From contig JASHOB010000138.1 of assembly GCA_030041335.1 (NCBI GenBank), positions 1 through 64,000 of the forward strand: DNA of 64,000 nucleotides. The letters run 5' to 3'. The notes under the pieces are model-generated. The model saw only the letters and a list, made by a program, of their open reading frames with translations, was not told the DNA's origin and made no database searches. The DNA comes from Alphaproteobacteria bacterium. Its GTDB lineage: Bacteria > Pseudomonadota > Alphaproteobacteria > ATCC43930 > CGMCC-115725. The position numbers were made by a program, and so were the translations under genes. Positions 55,126 to 64,000 of the stretch are shown here, one piece after another; the stretch's first letter is position 1, and each line of letters opens with the position of its first letter.

Positions 55126-55844
55126 CCAACCATATCGAGATTTTCCGCACCCCTGAGCGTCAGGTCGTTGGCGTCGCCGAATGGCTTGTGACGCAGATGC
55201 TGGAAAGTCATGGCGATTTCCGCCTCGTCCTGTCTGGCGGCAATACGCCACGCCCGCTCTACGAGCATCTCGGTCGGCAGCCCTACCGCGACCGGATTCC
55301 GTGGCGCCGACTCCGGATCTTTTGGGGCGACGAACGCTTCGTGCCGTATAGCGATCCTGCCAGCAATTTCGGCATGGCACTCACCGCGTGGCTGCGCGAC
55401 GCGCCGATTCCGCACGACCGCGTGCATCCGATCCCGACCGACGACACGCCTGAACAGGCGGCGTCGAGCTACGAGGCACTGCTGCGAGAAAACGCCGCCG
55501 GCGACGTGAAAGCGGAGCCACGACCGCTGTTCGACGTGGTGCTGCTTGGCTTGGGCGCGGACGGCCACACCGCTTCTTTGTTTCCGAACTCGCCATTGCT
55601 GGAAGAGAAGGAGCGTTGGGTCGCCGCCGTCAGCGGCCAACCCCTGCCGCGCGTCAGCCTCACCCTTCCAGCGATTTCCAATTGCCGCCATGTCGTCTTC
55701 ATCGTCACCGGCAGCGATAAGCAAAGGGCGGCAATGGGTGCCATCGCCGGCGACCAGAGGTTGCCAGCCGCACATGTCAAATCGCGAGGCGAGGTACTAT
55801 GGTTTCTCGACCGGGAGGCGGCCGCTCCGCTCTATCACAAATGA
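55122..55844 (+). CDS. pgl: 6-phosphogluconolactonase
   Basis: Hydrolyses 6-phosphogluconolactone to 6-phosphogluconate. The 240-aa protein is of the NagB/DevB type. The phosphate-binding LSGGNTPRPLYEHL occurs near residue 38, FWGDERFVP near 66, and GLGADGHTASLFP near 145. The ATG overlaps the zwf stop and the TGA overlaps the next start, so expression is coupled within the operon. Confidence 0.94.
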   Translation: MTNHIEIFRTPERQVVGVAEWLVTQMLESHGDFRLVLSGGNTPRPLYEHLGRQPYRDRIPWRRLRIFWGDERFVPYSDPASNFGMALTAWLRDAPIPHDRVHPIPTDDTPEQAASSYEALLRENAAGDVKAEPRPLFDVVLLGLGADGHTASLFPNSPLLEEKERWVAAVSGQPLPRVSLTLPAISNCRHVVFIVTGSDKQRAAMGAIAGDQRLPAAHVKSRGEVLWFLDREAAAPLYHK

Positions 55845-56575
55845 GACTCGGCCGGGGGAAAGCTGTGCCCGGCATCCTCTCCATCGATATCGGCGGCACG
55901 CATTTGAAGGCTGCGGTCGTCGACGCCCACGGCGAGCTGCTCTCCGACAAGGAACGCGTCCCGACACCCTATCCCTGTCCGCCGCGGGTGATGGTCAAGA
56001 CGCTGATCGATCTGGTAGCGCCGTTGCCACTCTATGACCGGATCTCGATCGGGTTTCCCGGGGTGGTACGCGATAACCGTGTACTGACCGCGCCGCATTA
56101 TGGCACGCCCGCGTGGACGGGATATCCGTTGGCTGCCGAATTGTCCCGGCGGCTCGGCCGCCGCCCGGCGAAACTGATCAATGACGCCGAGATGCAGGGT
56201 CTCTACGTGATCAAGGGACGCGGTCTTGAATTGGTCCTGACGCTCGGCACCGGTGCCGGCACCGCGCTCTTTCTTCACGGCGATCTGACGCCGCATCTCG
56301 AGCTCGCGCATCATCCCATCCACAAGAAGAAGACCTATAACGACTATGTCGGCGACAAAGCGCTGAAGAAGATCGGCAACAAGCGCTGGAACGGGAGGGT
56401 GCGCAAAACCATCGACATTCTCCACGCGCTGCTGTTTTACGACCATCTGTTCATCGGCGGCGGCAATGCCGTCCATATCGAGGGCGACGTGCCCGACACG
56501 ATTACCCTGGTCTCCAACGACGCCGGCATCGAGGGGGGCGCCGCTTTGTGGCATGATTCGAAAGCGCGGGGTTGA
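55841..56575 (+). CDS. ROK-family glucokinase (polyphosphate-glucokinase-like)
   Basis: A 244-aa ROK kinase with the phosphate-1 motif DIGGTHLKAAVVD at about residues 16-28, the DAEMQG segment, and the LGTGAGTALFLHG phosphate-2 motif. It lacks the zinc-binding cysteine cluster of many ROK regulators and has no DNA-binding domain, so it is a sugar kinase. Size and the missing zinc site resemble polyphosphate/ATP glucokinases (PpgK). Its role would be to make glucose 6-phosphate for zwf. The ATG overlaps pgl (ATGA); a GTG at 55865 with GGGGGAAA before it is an alternative start. Confidence 0.87.
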   Translation: MRLGRGKAVPGILSIDIGGTHLKAAVVDAHGELLSDKERVPTPYPCPPRVMVKTLIDLVAPLPLYDRISIGFPGVVRDNRVLTAPHYGTPAWTGYPLAAELSRRLGRRPAKLINDAEMQGLYVIKGRGLELVLTLGTGAGTALFLHGDLTPHLELAHHPIHKKKTYNDYVGDKALKKIGNKRWNGRVRKTIDILHALLFYDHLFIGGGNAVHIEGDVPDTITLVSNDAGIEGGAALWHDSKARG

Positions 56576-56605
56576 ACGAGTGAGCCACCTGCCTTAGACA
56601 ATCTT

Positions 56606-57313
56606 ATGCCCCTCGCACCGCAAGATGCCGCCAAACGGGCTGCCGCCACGGCCGCCGCCACGCTGGTCCAAAGCGGAATGGTGGTGGGTCTCGGCACCGG
56701 GACCACCGCGGCGTTCCTGCTCGGGGCGCTCGCTGCGCGAGTGCAAGATGGGCGCCTGCGCATCACCGGCGTGCCCACATCCCATCGCACCGCTGCCGAA
56801 GCGGTGCGGTTGGGTATTCCGCTCACGGACCTCACCGCCGACATCCGCGTCGACCTCGCCATCGACGGCGCCGACGAGGTCGAGGCAGGTACGCTCAATC
56901 TGATCAAAGGGGCGGGCGGCGCCCTGTTGCGGGAAAAAATTGTCGCTTGCGCCGCGCAACGCTTTGTCGTGATCGCGGATCGCAGCAAATGCGTGCAGCG
57001 GCTTGGCGACCTGGCACCGCTGCCGGTCGAAGTGGTGAGCTACGGCCATGAAGTGACGGGGCGCCGTCTCGCCGATCTCGGCGGTACGCCGATATTGCGG
57101 CGCGATAGCACCGGCGCGCCGTTTGTCACCGACGGCGGCAACCTCCTCTACGATTGCCGCGGCTTCGCGCCAATTGACGACGCGATCGGGCTGGCCGAGC
57201 GGCTCGCGTCCACGGTCGGTGTCGTCGAAAGCGGGTTGTTCATTGCCCTTGCCGCCGAGGTCTATATTGGCGATGAATCGGGCGCGGTACAAATCTTGCG
57301 ACCCGACCGGTGA
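56606..57313 (+). CDS. rpiA: Ribose-5-phosphate isomerase A
   Basis: Interconverts ribulose 5-phosphate and ribose 5-phosphate. The 235-aa protein has GLGTGTT at 28-34, DGADEVE at 87-93 and KGAGGALLREKI from residue 101, which hold the phosphate-binding and catalytic acid/lysine residues of RpiA. It starts 30 nt after the glucokinase gene, and its TGA overlaps the GTG of the molybdoenzyme gene. It completes the oxidative pentose-phosphate route encoded by this operon. Confidence 0.95.
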   Translation: MPLAPQDAAKRAAATAAATLVQSGMVVGLGTGTTAAFLLGALAARVQDGRLRITGVPTSHRTAAEAVRLGIPLTDLTADIRVDLAIDGADEVEAGTLNLIKGAGGALLREKIVACAAQRFVVIADRSKCVQRLGDLAPLPVEVVSYGHEVTGRRLADLGGTPILRRDSTGAPFVTDGGNLLYDCRGFAPIDDAIGLAERLASTVGVVESGLFIALAAEVYIGDESGAVQILRPDR

Positions 57314-59385
57314 CTGAAATGCCGCTCGATGTCTTGCCGTCAGTGTGCCCGCACGATTGCCCGAGCACCTGCGCGCTCGTGGTGGAGCGCGTCGATGCGC
57401 GCACCATTGGCGTCATCCACGGCGCTCGCGACAATAGCTATACGGCGGGCGTGGTCTGCGCCAAGGTCGCACGCTACGCCGAGCGTCAGCATCATCCCGA
57501 CCGGCTGAGCCGGCCGCTCCGCCGCGTCGGCGAGAAGGGCGTCGGACGGGCCGCCTATGCGCCGATTGCCTGGGACAATGCACTCGACGACATTGCCGAG
57601 GCCTGGACGCGCGCCGCCCAACGACACGGCAGCGAGACGGTCTGGCCTTACTATTATGCCGGCACGATGGGTCTGGTGCAGCGCGATGGTATCAACCGAC
57701 TGAGGCACGCGATGCACTGCTCGGGCCAGGACCCCACGATTTGCGTGCGCCTCTCGGACACGGGTTGGATCGCGGGCACCGGCGCCAAGCGTGGCACTGA
57801 CGCGCGCGAAATCAGCGAAAGCGATCTGATTGTGGTGTGGGGCGGCAATCCCGTGAACACCCAGATCAACGTTATGCATCATATCGCGGTCGCGCGTCGC
57901 AAGCGGGGTGCGAAACTCGTCGTGATCGACACCTATCGCACCGGTACCGCGGCGATCGCCGATCTGTTCCTCGCGGTGCGGCCGGGCACCGACGGTGCAC
58001 TCGCTTGCGCGATGATGCATGTGCTGTTCCGCGATGGCCTTGCCGATCGTGCCTACCTCACGAAATACACCGACGCGCCCGATGCGCTCGAGGCGCACTT
58101 GCAAGACCGCACGCCGGAATGGGCCGCGGCGATCACCGGTGTTCCAGCGGGCGCGATCGAAGACTTCGCCCGGCTCTATGGCAGCACCAAGCGCAGCTTC
58201 ATTCGCGTCGGCTACGGTTTTTCACGGTCGCGCAACGGCAGCGCGCAGCTCCACGCCGTCTCTTGTCTGCCGGCGGTCACCGGCGCCTGGCGAAACCGCG
58301 GTGGCGGCGCGCTCTACGGTCAGGGCGCGCCGATCTATCATCTCGACAAAACCTTGATCGAGGGGCTTGATGTCCGCGATCCCGACGTGCGCACACTCGA
58401 CATGTCGCGCATCGGCCCGGTGCTGACCAACGACAAGCGTGACATCGGCGATGGGCCGCCAGTGACGGCGATGCTGATCCAAAACACCAATCCGATGGTG
58501 GTGGCGCCGGATTCGGCCAAGGTTCATGCCGGTTTCAGGCGGCAAGATCTTTTCGTTGCCGTGCACGAGCAATTCATGACCGAGACGGCCGCGATGTCCG
58601 ACATTGTCATGCCGGCAACCACCTTTCTCGAGCACGACGACATCTACACCGCAAGCGGACACACCCATTTGCAGCTTGCACGCCAGGTGGTCGAGCCCCA
58701 TGGCGAGGCGCGCAGCAATCATTTTGTCGTTTGCGAACTAGCGAAGCGACTAGGCGCGCTACATCCGGGGTTCGCGATGAGCGAATGGGACATCATCGAG
58801 CACACCTTGGCGATATCGGGATTGCCGGGAACGGCAGGGTTCGATGGCGGACGCTGGCTCGATCTGGCGTTGCCTTTCGAGACCGCGCACTTCCTCGACG
58901 GCTTTGCCACCCCCGATCGAAAATTTCACTTCCGGCCGAACTGGCGCTCGCTCGGACCTCTCAGCGACGGCATGCCGGATTTTCCCGATCATGTCGCGAT
59001 CACCGACGCCGCGACCGACGACCGGCCGTACCGTTTGGTGGCGGCGCCGTCGCGTTCCTTTCTCAACACGACTTTCAACAACACGCCGTCGAGTGTCGCA
59101 CGCGAGGGGCAGCCCACCGCGCGGCTTCATCCCGCCGACCTCGCGGAACTGGGAGCGGCCGATGGCGAACGGGTGCGTCTCGGCAACGCGCAAGGCAGTG
59201 TCGTCGTTCGTGCCCGCATGTCCGAAGGACAGCCGCGCAAAACCATAATCGTCGAAGGCATCTGGCCCAACCACGCCTTCGAGGAGGGCATCGGCATCAA
59301 TGTGCTGACCAGCGCCGATCCCGGCCGACCCAACGGCGGCGCCGTGTTCCATGACACCGCAGTGTGGGTGCGGCCCGCGTCATAA
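57310..59385 (+). CDS. Molybdopterin oxidoreductase, DMSO-reductase family
   Basis: A 691-aa catalytic subunit binding a [4Fe-4S] cluster and bis-MGD. The N-terminal cluster ligands are Cys13, Cys17, Cys21 and Cys50 in the C-x3-C-x3-C...C pattern. WGGNPVNTQINVMHH and the C-terminal molybdopterin-dinucleotide domain (FNNTPSS...LHPADLAELGAADGERVRLGN) are intact. No Tat signal is present, so it is cytoplasmic. The start is GTG overlapping rpiA (GTGA); an ATG lies three codons later. No electron-transfer or membrane subunit follows. Substrate unknown; formate-dehydrogenase- or BisC-like roles are possible. Confidence 0.88.
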   Translation: MTEMPLDVLPSVCPHDCPSTCALVVERVDARTIGVIHGARDNSYTAGVVCAKVARYAERQHHPDRLSRPLRRVGEKGVGRAAYAPIAWDNALDDIAEAWTRAAQRHGSETVWPYYYAGTMGLVQRDGINRLRHAMHCSGQDPTICVRLSDTGWIAGTGAKRGTDAREISESDLIVVWGGNPVNTQINVMHHIAVARRKRGAKLVVIDTYRTGTAAIADLFLAVRPGTDGALACAMMHVLFRDGLADRAYLTKYTDAPDALEAHLQDRTPEWAAAITGVPAGAIEDFARLYGSTKRSFIRVGYGFSRSRNGSAQLHAVSCLPAVTGAWRNRGGGALYGQGAPIYHLDKTLIEGLDVRDPDVRTLDMSRIGPVLTNDKRDIGDGPPVTAMLIQNTNPMVVAPDSAKVHAGFRRQDLFVAVHEQFMTETAAMSDIVMPATTFLEHDDIYTASGHTHLQLARQVVEPHGEARSNHFVVCELAKRLGALHPGFAMSEWDIIEHTLAISGLPGTAGFDGGRWLDLALPFETAHFLDGFATPDRKFHFRPNWRSLGPLSDGMPDFPDHVAITDAATDDRPYRLVAAPSRSFLNTTFNNTPSSVAREGQPTARLHPADLAELGAADGERVRLGNAQGSVVVRARMSEGQPRKTIIVEGIWPNHAFEEGIGINVLTSADPGRPNGGAVFHDTAVWVRPAS

Positions 59386-59387
59386 TT

Positions 59388-59663
59388 TCAGATCGAAATC
59401 TTGGTCTCGACGACGCCGTCGTCGACGCGCAGACCGTTCGCGTTGTTGTCGCGCAACCCGGATTTTATCAATGTCTGGACGTCGGCGAGGAGTTGCGCTA
59501 ATCGCGGCCCGACGCCGTGGCGAGAGCCCGCACGCTCGCTTTGTGGCGGCGCACGCGACGAAGCATTGCCACGCGCTTTGCCGTCAACACGCGAGCCAGG
59601 AGATTCCAATTTTCGAACGCGATTGGGCGCACCCGATCCGCTACTGGTCGCCATCGCCGCCAA
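59388..59663 (-). CDS. Small hypothetical protein
   Basis: A 91-aa frame (start TTG at 59663 or ATG at 59654) that ends 2 nt from the molybdoenzyme stop, tail to tail. The first two thirds are Ser/Arg/Gly-rich and look disordered. The last 35 residues, LAQLLADVQTLIKSGLRDNN and on to the C-terminus, have clean G/C-rich third positions and a helix pattern, which argues for real coding. No family recognised. The plus-strand frame over the same bases looks less protein-like. The 231 nt to its right (59664-59894) hold no gene I can support. Confidence 0.4.
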   Translation of the reverse strand: MAAMATSSGSGAPNRVRKLESPGSRVDGKARGNASSRAPPQSERAGSRHGVGPRLAQLLADVQTLIKSGLRDNNANGLRVDDGVVETKISI

Positions 59664-59894
59664 CCGAAATACTAACCTTGCTCATGCTTCATCTCTCGAG
59701 CGGGAAACCCTGATTCGATTTTTTTGCTTGCACGATTGATCGCCATCGCGAATTGCCGTGGTGGCCCCGAAACTCGGCCGCTCGGCTAGCCTACGGTAAA
59801 AGAAGCCATATGGTGTCAATAAGCCAAGGAAGAATTTTCGTTTCAATCGCCGTGGGCCATGTCAACATGGCGCCGAACTTCACATGAGGGTGAC

Positions 59895-60587
59895 ATGGCC
59901 AAATATCTTCTGGTCAGCTTCAAGACTTGCCCGTGGGTGCAGCGCGCCGCCATCGTTCTGCGCGAAAAGCAGATCGAGTTCGAGTTTCGCCACATCGAGC
60001 CCGACAATCGCCCGGATTGGTTCCTCGCCATCTCGCCGCACAAGAAAGTACCGGTGCTGCGCATCGACGACCGCGTCTCGCTGTTTGAATCCAATGCCAT
60101 CGCCGAGTTTCTCGACGAAACGATCGAGCCGCGCCTCCATCCAGCCGATCCGGTGCAACGCGCTGTCAACCGCGCTTGGACCGACTACGTGCCGACCTTC
60201 GCGCACGGTGTCACCGCGTCCGGCTACGCGATCGACGAGGCCGGTTACAAGAAGGCCCTCGCAGACGTGCCGGTCGCGTTCGACCGGCTGGAAAAGGCGT
60301 TGGAGAAGAAAGACGCTGGGCCGTTCTTCAACGGCGCCGCTTATTCGCTGGTCGACGCGGCCTACGCCCCCTTCCTCCTGCGCTATTCGATGTTGGAACG
60401 GATCAAGCCGACCGGTGCGATCGAGAAGTACCCGCGTCTCAAGGCCTGGAGCGCGGCGCTGCTCGCGCGGCCTTCAACCCACTCCTTCCCGCCTGCCGAG
60501 TTCGAAGCGCTCTATCGCGAGACTTTGCTGAAGCGCAAGAGCTACATCTCGCAGTTTATCGAGGCGCCGCGGGCCGCAGCCGAATAA
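59895..60587 (+). CDS. Glutathione S-transferase family protein
   Basis: A 230-aa cytosolic GST. The thioredoxin-like N-terminal domain begins MAKYLLVSFKTCPWVQRA, with Cys12-Pro13 in the position used by omega/beta-type GSTs with a catalytic cysteine. The glutathione-contact motif KVPVL...SLFESNAIAEFLDE is at about 55-75, and the C-terminal helical domain follows. The ATG at 59895 has GAGGGTG upstream; an earlier in-frame ATG at 59859 lacks a ribosome site. Convergent with the DUF3891 gene. Confidence 0.91.
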   Translation: MAKYLLVSFKTCPWVQRAAIVLREKQIEFEFRHIEPDNRPDWFLAISPHKKVPVLRIDDRVSLFESNAIAEFLDETIEPRLHPADPVQRAVNRAWTDYVPTFAHGVTASGYAIDEAGYKKALADVPVAFDRLEKALEKKDAGPFFNGAAYSLVDAAYAPFLLRYSMLERIKPTGAIEKYPRLKAWSAALLARPSTHSFPPAEFEALYRETLLKRKSYISQFIEAPRAAAE

Positions 60588-60651
60588 CAGCTGCCTCGCA
60601 TTTTGCGCGGCTTGGCTGGCAAAGCTTGGGCCCGCGCGCCGCACCGGTTGG

Positions 60652-60688
60652 CAACCCACTCGATGACCATGCGCGTCGAGTGGGGTTG
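60652..60688. terminator. Long hairpin between convergent GST and DUF3891 genes
   Basis: CAACCCACTCGA (60652-60663) pairs with TCGAGTGGGGTTG (60676-60688) with one bulged G and a 12-nt loop, exactly filling the space before the DUF3891 stop. It is the strongest hairpin in the window and probably ends transcription from both sides, although neither side has a T-run. Confidence 0.45.
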
Positions 60689-61474
60689 TCACACCAGCTC
60701 GAATTCAACCAACTCAAGCCGTGCCTGGAAATAGGCACGGCGAAATTGGGCCGCATCGGCAAAGCCACCGGCCGGCAAGCGGCGGCGCGTGTACTGGATC
60801 GGCAGCGGTCGGATATCGAACGGGTAGGGCGCGAATTCGACTCGGGTGGCAGAAACCGGCTTCATGGTCATGCGCAGACCCCCGAATTTTTCGTCACCAT
60901 AGTCGGTCGGCACCGGCTCGATATACTGCGGATAGGGATCCTGGCAAGTAAAATACAGACCAAGCTGGTCCCATACCTGCAAAAGCTGGTAGTTGGTCCA
61001 CACTGCTGCAGCGCCGAATTTCTCGCGTTCGACGCCTTGCCGAGGTTCGCTCCTGGCGATGAATTCTTCGATCTGCGCCGGCAGCTTGGCCGGGATCGCG
61101 TGCGGTGGGTGATTGAGCGCGCCATAGCGGCCGCGCCACAGGCCGGTCCGGTGCATGCTGACGATCAGCCCGGCATAGGCGTCGTCCGCCAGCAATTCCT
61201 CGCTGCACCATCGATAGGCCCTAAGCTGCCCTTCACCGGTGGGCGCCCGGAAGAACGGCGGCGTCTCGCCGGTCACCGGATCGAAATGGGGCGCCGTCTC
61301 GTAGCGCAGCCAGCCAAAATCGTGAAAGGCGGCAGCGCGCGCTACCGATTCATATGGCTGCGGTGCGGCGAATTCACTATTGCCCCAATGCGCCGCCAAT
61401 TGGCCGACCAGGCGCGAATGATCGGTCTGCGCGATCAGAACGGTCTGGCCGTCGGCTTCCTTGCGGACGATCAT
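60689..61474 (-). CDS. DUF3891 family protein
   Basis: A 261-aa soluble protein matching the DUF3891 pattern. It starts MIVRKEADGQTVLIAQTDHSRLVGQLA, contains AAAFHDFGWLRYE (His51-Asp52) and VSMHRTGLWRGRYG, and ends in a beta-rich half. The HD pair and later histidines suggest a metal-dependent phosphohydrolase-like helical core, but no function has been shown that I know of. The start is supported by GGAGG upstream. It is downstream of the CmcJ-like gene on the same strand. Confidence 0.85.
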   Translation of the reverse strand: MIVRKEADGQTVLIAQTDHSRLVGQLAAHWGNSEFAAPQPYESVARAAAFHDFGWLRYETAPHFDPVTGETPPFFRAPTGEGQLRAYRWCSEELLADDAYAGLIVSMHRTGLWRGRYGALNHPPHAIPAKLPAQIEEFIARSEPRQGVEREKFGAAAVWTNYQLLQVWDQLGLYFTCQDPYPQYIEPVPTDYGDEKFGGLRMTMKPVSATRVEFAPYPFDIRPLPIQYTRRRLPAGGFADAAQFRRAYFQARLELVEFELV

Positions 61475-61653
61475 TGCACCTCCCTTTCTGCATCCATGGC
61501 GCCTGAATCGCGGCTTGATAATCTTAGCGGAGCGCAGGCACCGACCCTGGAATTCGCGTGCCAGCCTGCGAGCCGCCACGGTGCCGCTTCAGGCTGAGCG
61601 CCATATTCGCGGTCGTAGCGGTCGCCGGTTCAGCGAGCGTAGTCAAATGGTCG

Positions 61654-62508
61654 TCAATTTTCGAAAAAGGCAAACGTACGGATCTCGATGCTTTCGCGCG
61701 CCGGGGCATCTGCCGGCGATGTCGGGTCGGCGAAGGCCGAGTGCAGCGAGAACCGCGCCCGCCCGTCCTTGGCCGAGTCATAGCATTTGATGAGAATGGC
61801 TTCTTCCCGTGCCATGTTCGGCACATATTGCCAGACATGTGCCGGGTTATAGACTCCGAGATAGATTTCACCGGTGCGGTCCTGATAGACGAGGTCGCAG
61901 GCGGCAAGGTCTGGAGGTGCGATCGTTTGCGCATCGACCAGCGCCAGCGGCCACATCTTTACCGGACCCGCAATCGGGCGCCAGATATTGTATTCGGCAA
62001 AGCGGTGCGCGGAGAGCCGCCTCGCTTCTTCCTCGCCGAGCAATTCGCGAACACGCTGCGGCCCGGATTTTTCGGTATAGTCGTTGTGCACGCTCTGCAC
62101 GGGGGCGCGCACACCACGCTCTATCGGGCTGTCGGCGTGGCGGATCGTGTGGTCGAACACCACGACTTTGCTGGCCCCGGTCTCGCGTTTGATCAGCGCA
62201 TCTATCTCGCCATAATAGACACGTCGCACTTCCTCATCATTGTAGAAATCCTCGACGTTCGTGTCGTGGCGCGTCAGCGCGAAGCCCTCGCGGTCGAGCG
62301 ACAATGTTTCGGCGACGGGCCGCGCGTCGTGAACGCGGACCGCGAAATTGCGGTAATTGCCGAAGCGACGGGGCACGCCGGTGCCCTGCGGCGGATTGTA
62401 GGTGGCGGGTTTGATCGACAGGTCGGCGAGATAGTTCATGCTCGCCGCCACCCAGTTTCCCTTCTGGTCGCGGCCGGTTCGCGGTTCGAGCAATGTGTCC
62501 TGGGCCAT
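61654..62508 (-). CDS. CmcJ/NvfI-family oxidoreductase
   Basis: A 284-aa protein of the CmcJ/NvfI/AsaB family of non-heme iron oxygenase-like proteins found in natural-product pathways. The expected pattern FDHTIRH...[16 protein letters not shown] is clear, with His141-x-Asp143 as part of the likely metal site. EYNIWRPI and later His224 or His256 would be the third ligand. Fungal and bacterial relatives act in cephamycin, meroterpenoid and similar pathways, yet most proteobacterial copies have no assigned substrate. It is divergent from serS. Confidence 0.85.
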   Translation of the reverse strand: MAQDTLLEPRTGRDQKGNWVAASMNYLADLSIKPATYNPPQGTGVPRRFGNYRNFAVRVHDARPVAETLSLDREGFALTRHDTNVEDFYNDEEVRRVYYGEIDALIKRETGASKVVVFDHTIRHADSPIERGVRAPVQSVHNDYTEKSGPQRVRELLGEEEARRLSAHRFAEYNIWRPIAGPVKMWPLALVDAQTIAPPDLAACDLVYQDRTGEIYLGVYNPAHVWQYVPNMAREEAILIKCYDSAKDGRARFSLHSAFADPTSPADAPARESIEIRTFAFFEN

Positions 62509-62641
62509 GGCAGATCTCCAAATCGCTCCATCGAATCTATTGACGCCGCGCTTGCTTGCCAAGGCGCGAATCGGAACCATTGGACGAACGAGCGCGAATC
62601 GCCTTATAACGCCGCCCCTCGCTTTCCCAATAAGCGCGACG

Positions 62642-63916
62642 ATGCACGATCTCAAATGGCTGCGTGATAATCCCGATGCGTTCGACCGCGGCCTGAAGCG
62701 ACGCGGGATCGAGCCGGCGTCGACAGAAATTCTCCGGCTCGATCGCGACTGGCGTGCGACCCAAACCAAGGCCGAGCAATTGCAGGCGCAACGCAATCGG
62801 CTCGCCAAAGAGATCGGCGCCGCCAAAGCCCAGGGCGGTGACGCCGCCGCTCTCTTGCTTCAGGTGAGCGCGAGCAGGGATCAGCAGGCGGTGCTCGAAA
62901 CCGAGGCCAATGAGATGCGCAGCCGGCTTGACGCCCGGCTCGCGGCCTTTCCCAATCTTCCGGCCGATGATGTGCCCGACGGTGCCGACGAGACCGCGAA
63001 CAAACTGGTCCGTGCCGTCGGCCAGCCGCCCGGCTTCAATTTCACGCCGAAGGATCATGTCGCGCTGGGAGAAGGAATCCGTGACATGGATTTCGCCCGC
63101 GCAGGCAAGTTATCGGGGTCGCGTTTCGTCGTTTTGTCGGGGGCGCTCGCCCGTCTGCACCGGGCTCTCGGGCAATTCATGATGGATCTCCACACGCGTG
63201 AGTTCGGCTACACCGAAGTCAACCCGCCCCTGCTCGTGCGCGATGAGATCGCGTTCGGCACTGGACAATTGCCGAAGTTCAGCGAAGATTTGTTCCGCAC
63301 CACCAACGGCCTGTGGTTGATTCCCACCGCCGAGGTGCCGCTGACCAATCTGGTCGCGGGAGAAATTCTCGATGCCGCGAGATTGCCGCTGCGCTTTACC
63401 GCCTGGACGCCCTGCTTCCGCTCGGAGGCCGGTGCCGCCGGCAAAGACACGCGGGGGATGATCCGTCAGCATCAATTCGAGAAGGTCGAGTTGGTTTCCA
63501 TTGCCCATCCCGATCGTGCCGCCGAAGAGCATGAACGGATGACCGGCTGCGCCGAGGAGGTGCTGAAGCGGCTGGGCCTCGCCTATCGCATCATGCTGTT
63601 GTGCGCCGGCGATATGGGTTTCGCCGCCCGCAAGACCTACGACATCGAGGTTTGGCTGCCGGGGCAGAATGCCTACCGCGAGATCTCGAGTTGTTCCGAC
63701 TGCGGCGAGTTCCAGGCGCGGCGGATGAATGCCCGGTTTCGGCCCCGCGAAAGCCGGGGCGTACGCTTTGTTGCGACACTCAATGGCTCGGCACTCGCGA
63801 TCGGCCGAACGTTGATCGCGTTGCTGGAAAATTATCAGCGGGCCGACGGCACCATCGCGGTCCCGGAAGCGTTGCGTGAATATGTTGGGCAGGCGACGAT
63901 CGCGGCGGGAGAATAA
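62642..63916 (+). CDS. serS: Seryl-tRNA synthetase
   Basis: Charges tRNA-Ser. The 424-aa class II synthetase has the N-terminal antiparallel coiled-coil arm at about residues 28-105. Motif 1 lies near EVNPPLLV, motif 2 is [21 protein letters not shown], and the C-terminal motif 3 is [19 protein letters not shown]. The [18 protein letters not shown] start matches the family N-terminus; the longer upstream frame does not. Confidence 0.96.
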   Translation: MHDLKWLRDNPDAFDRGLKRRGIEPASTEILRLDRDWRATQTKAEQLQAQRNRLAKEIGAAKAQGGDAAALLLQVSASRDQQAVLETEANEMRSRLDARLAAFPNLPADDVPDGADETANKLVRAVGQPPGFNFTPKDHVALGEGIRDMDFARAGKLSGSRFVVLSGALARLHRALGQFMMDLHTREFGYTEVNPPLLVRDEIAFGTGQLPKFSEDLFRTTNGLWLIPTAEVPLTNLVAGEILDAARLPLRFTAWTPCFRSEAGAAGKDTRGMIRQHQFEKVELVSIAHPDRAAEEHERMTGCAEEVLKRLGLAYRIMLLCAGDMGFAARKTYDIEVWLPGQNAYREISSCSDCGEFQARRMNARFRPRESRGVRFVATLNGSALAIGRTLIALLENYQRADGTIAVPEALREYVGQATIAAGE

Positions 63917-63920
63917 GAAA

Positions 63921-64000
63921 ATGCCGTTCGACTTTTCCGGCAGGAAACTCAGTCTGCTTGCCGAATTGCGCCGCGACGGCATCAACGACGAAAGGGTGTT
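63921..64000 (+). CDS. pcm: Probable protein-L-isoaspartate O-methyltransferase, 5' end only
   Basis: Only the first 26 codons are in the window, beginning 4 nt after the serS stop. The segment LLAELRRDGINDERV matches the helical N-terminus of Pcm repair methyltransferases, and pcm commonly follows serS (with or without surE) in alphaproteobacteria. The gene is cut by the window end, so the catalytic SAM domain cannot be checked. Confidence 0.6.
   Translation, partial: MPFDFSGRKLSLLAELRRDGINDERV

Noticed and set aside
59401-59739. Plus-strand 112-aa frame after the molybdoenzyme gene
   Set aside because: It has poor codon usage and low-complexity composition; the minus-strand frame over the same bases looks more like coding sequence.

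Overview
The window is high-GC, gene-dense bacterial chromosome and looks alphaproteobacterial. The gene order recG / sdhE / mfd, an IscR-led iron-sulfur cluster beside cysE, a zwf-pgl operon and RkpA-type capsule genes all fit that class. I cannot name a genus. I see no rRNA, insertion sequence, phage gene or CRISPR array. There are two tRNA genes, Met(CAT) and Lys(TTT). Many genes overlap by 1-4 bases (ATGA or GTGA), so several operons are probably translationally coupled.

Left part (1-12.9 kb). tRNA-Met and mnmA follow an iron-sulfur/cysteine operon on the minus strand: cysE, iscR, two tandem cysteine desulfurases, iscA, an unknown 141-aa gene, ferredoxin, mnmA. No iscU, hscAB or sufBCD is present. 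A divergent alpha/beta hydrolase, purA, a metallo-beta-lactamase-fold hydrolase, an SDR, a MetE-type protein and a Rieske oxygenase follow. At 13.2-15.9 kb, a patatin-like lipase, acetoacetate decarboxylase and 3-hydroxybutyrate dehydrogenase form a ketone-body/polyhydroxybutyrate-type operon.

Capsule-lipid region (15.9-28.8 kb, minus strand). A 2,491-residue highly reducing iterative type I polyketide synthase (KS-AT-DH-MT-ER-KR-ACP) is coupled to an alpha-oxoamine synthase. Downstream lie a KpsS-like capsule protein, a phytanoyl-CoA-dioxygenase-like enzyme and a glycosyltransferase. The set resembles the rhizobial rkp-1 (rkpA-rkpG-rkpJ) locus, which is thought to make a special lipid for K-antigen capsule export. 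It ends next to tRNA-Lys.

Middle (29-46 kb). One-carbon genes (fhs and 5-formyl-THF cyclo-ligase) converge on a type III polyketide synthase plus ICMT-type methyltransferase pair, as in alkylpyrone pathways. A small aromatic/ester catabolic operon (LigB-type dioxygenase, carboxylesterase, flavin reductase) is followed by recG, sdhE and mfd. After these come a Rap1a/Tai-like secreted protein, a DsbA/FrnE-like protein, a CHAD protein, a beta-hydroxyacid dehydrogenase and an HEXXH protein.

Right part (46-64 kb). A 2-oxoacid:ferredoxin oxidoreductase operon has its own flavin/iron-sulfur partner and is followed by an MFS transporter. Next is a complete oxidative pentose-phosphate operon (gnd, zwf, pgl, ROK glucokinase, rpiA) with a molybdopterin oxidoreductase coupled to its end. 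The window closes with a GST, a DUF3891 protein, a CmcJ-like oxygenase, serS and the first codons of a probable pcm.

Several starts are unusual. mfd and the MFS gene have no ATG, GTG or TTG in frame upstream of their expected N-termini, but each has a well-placed ATT behind a Shine-Dalgarno sequence.
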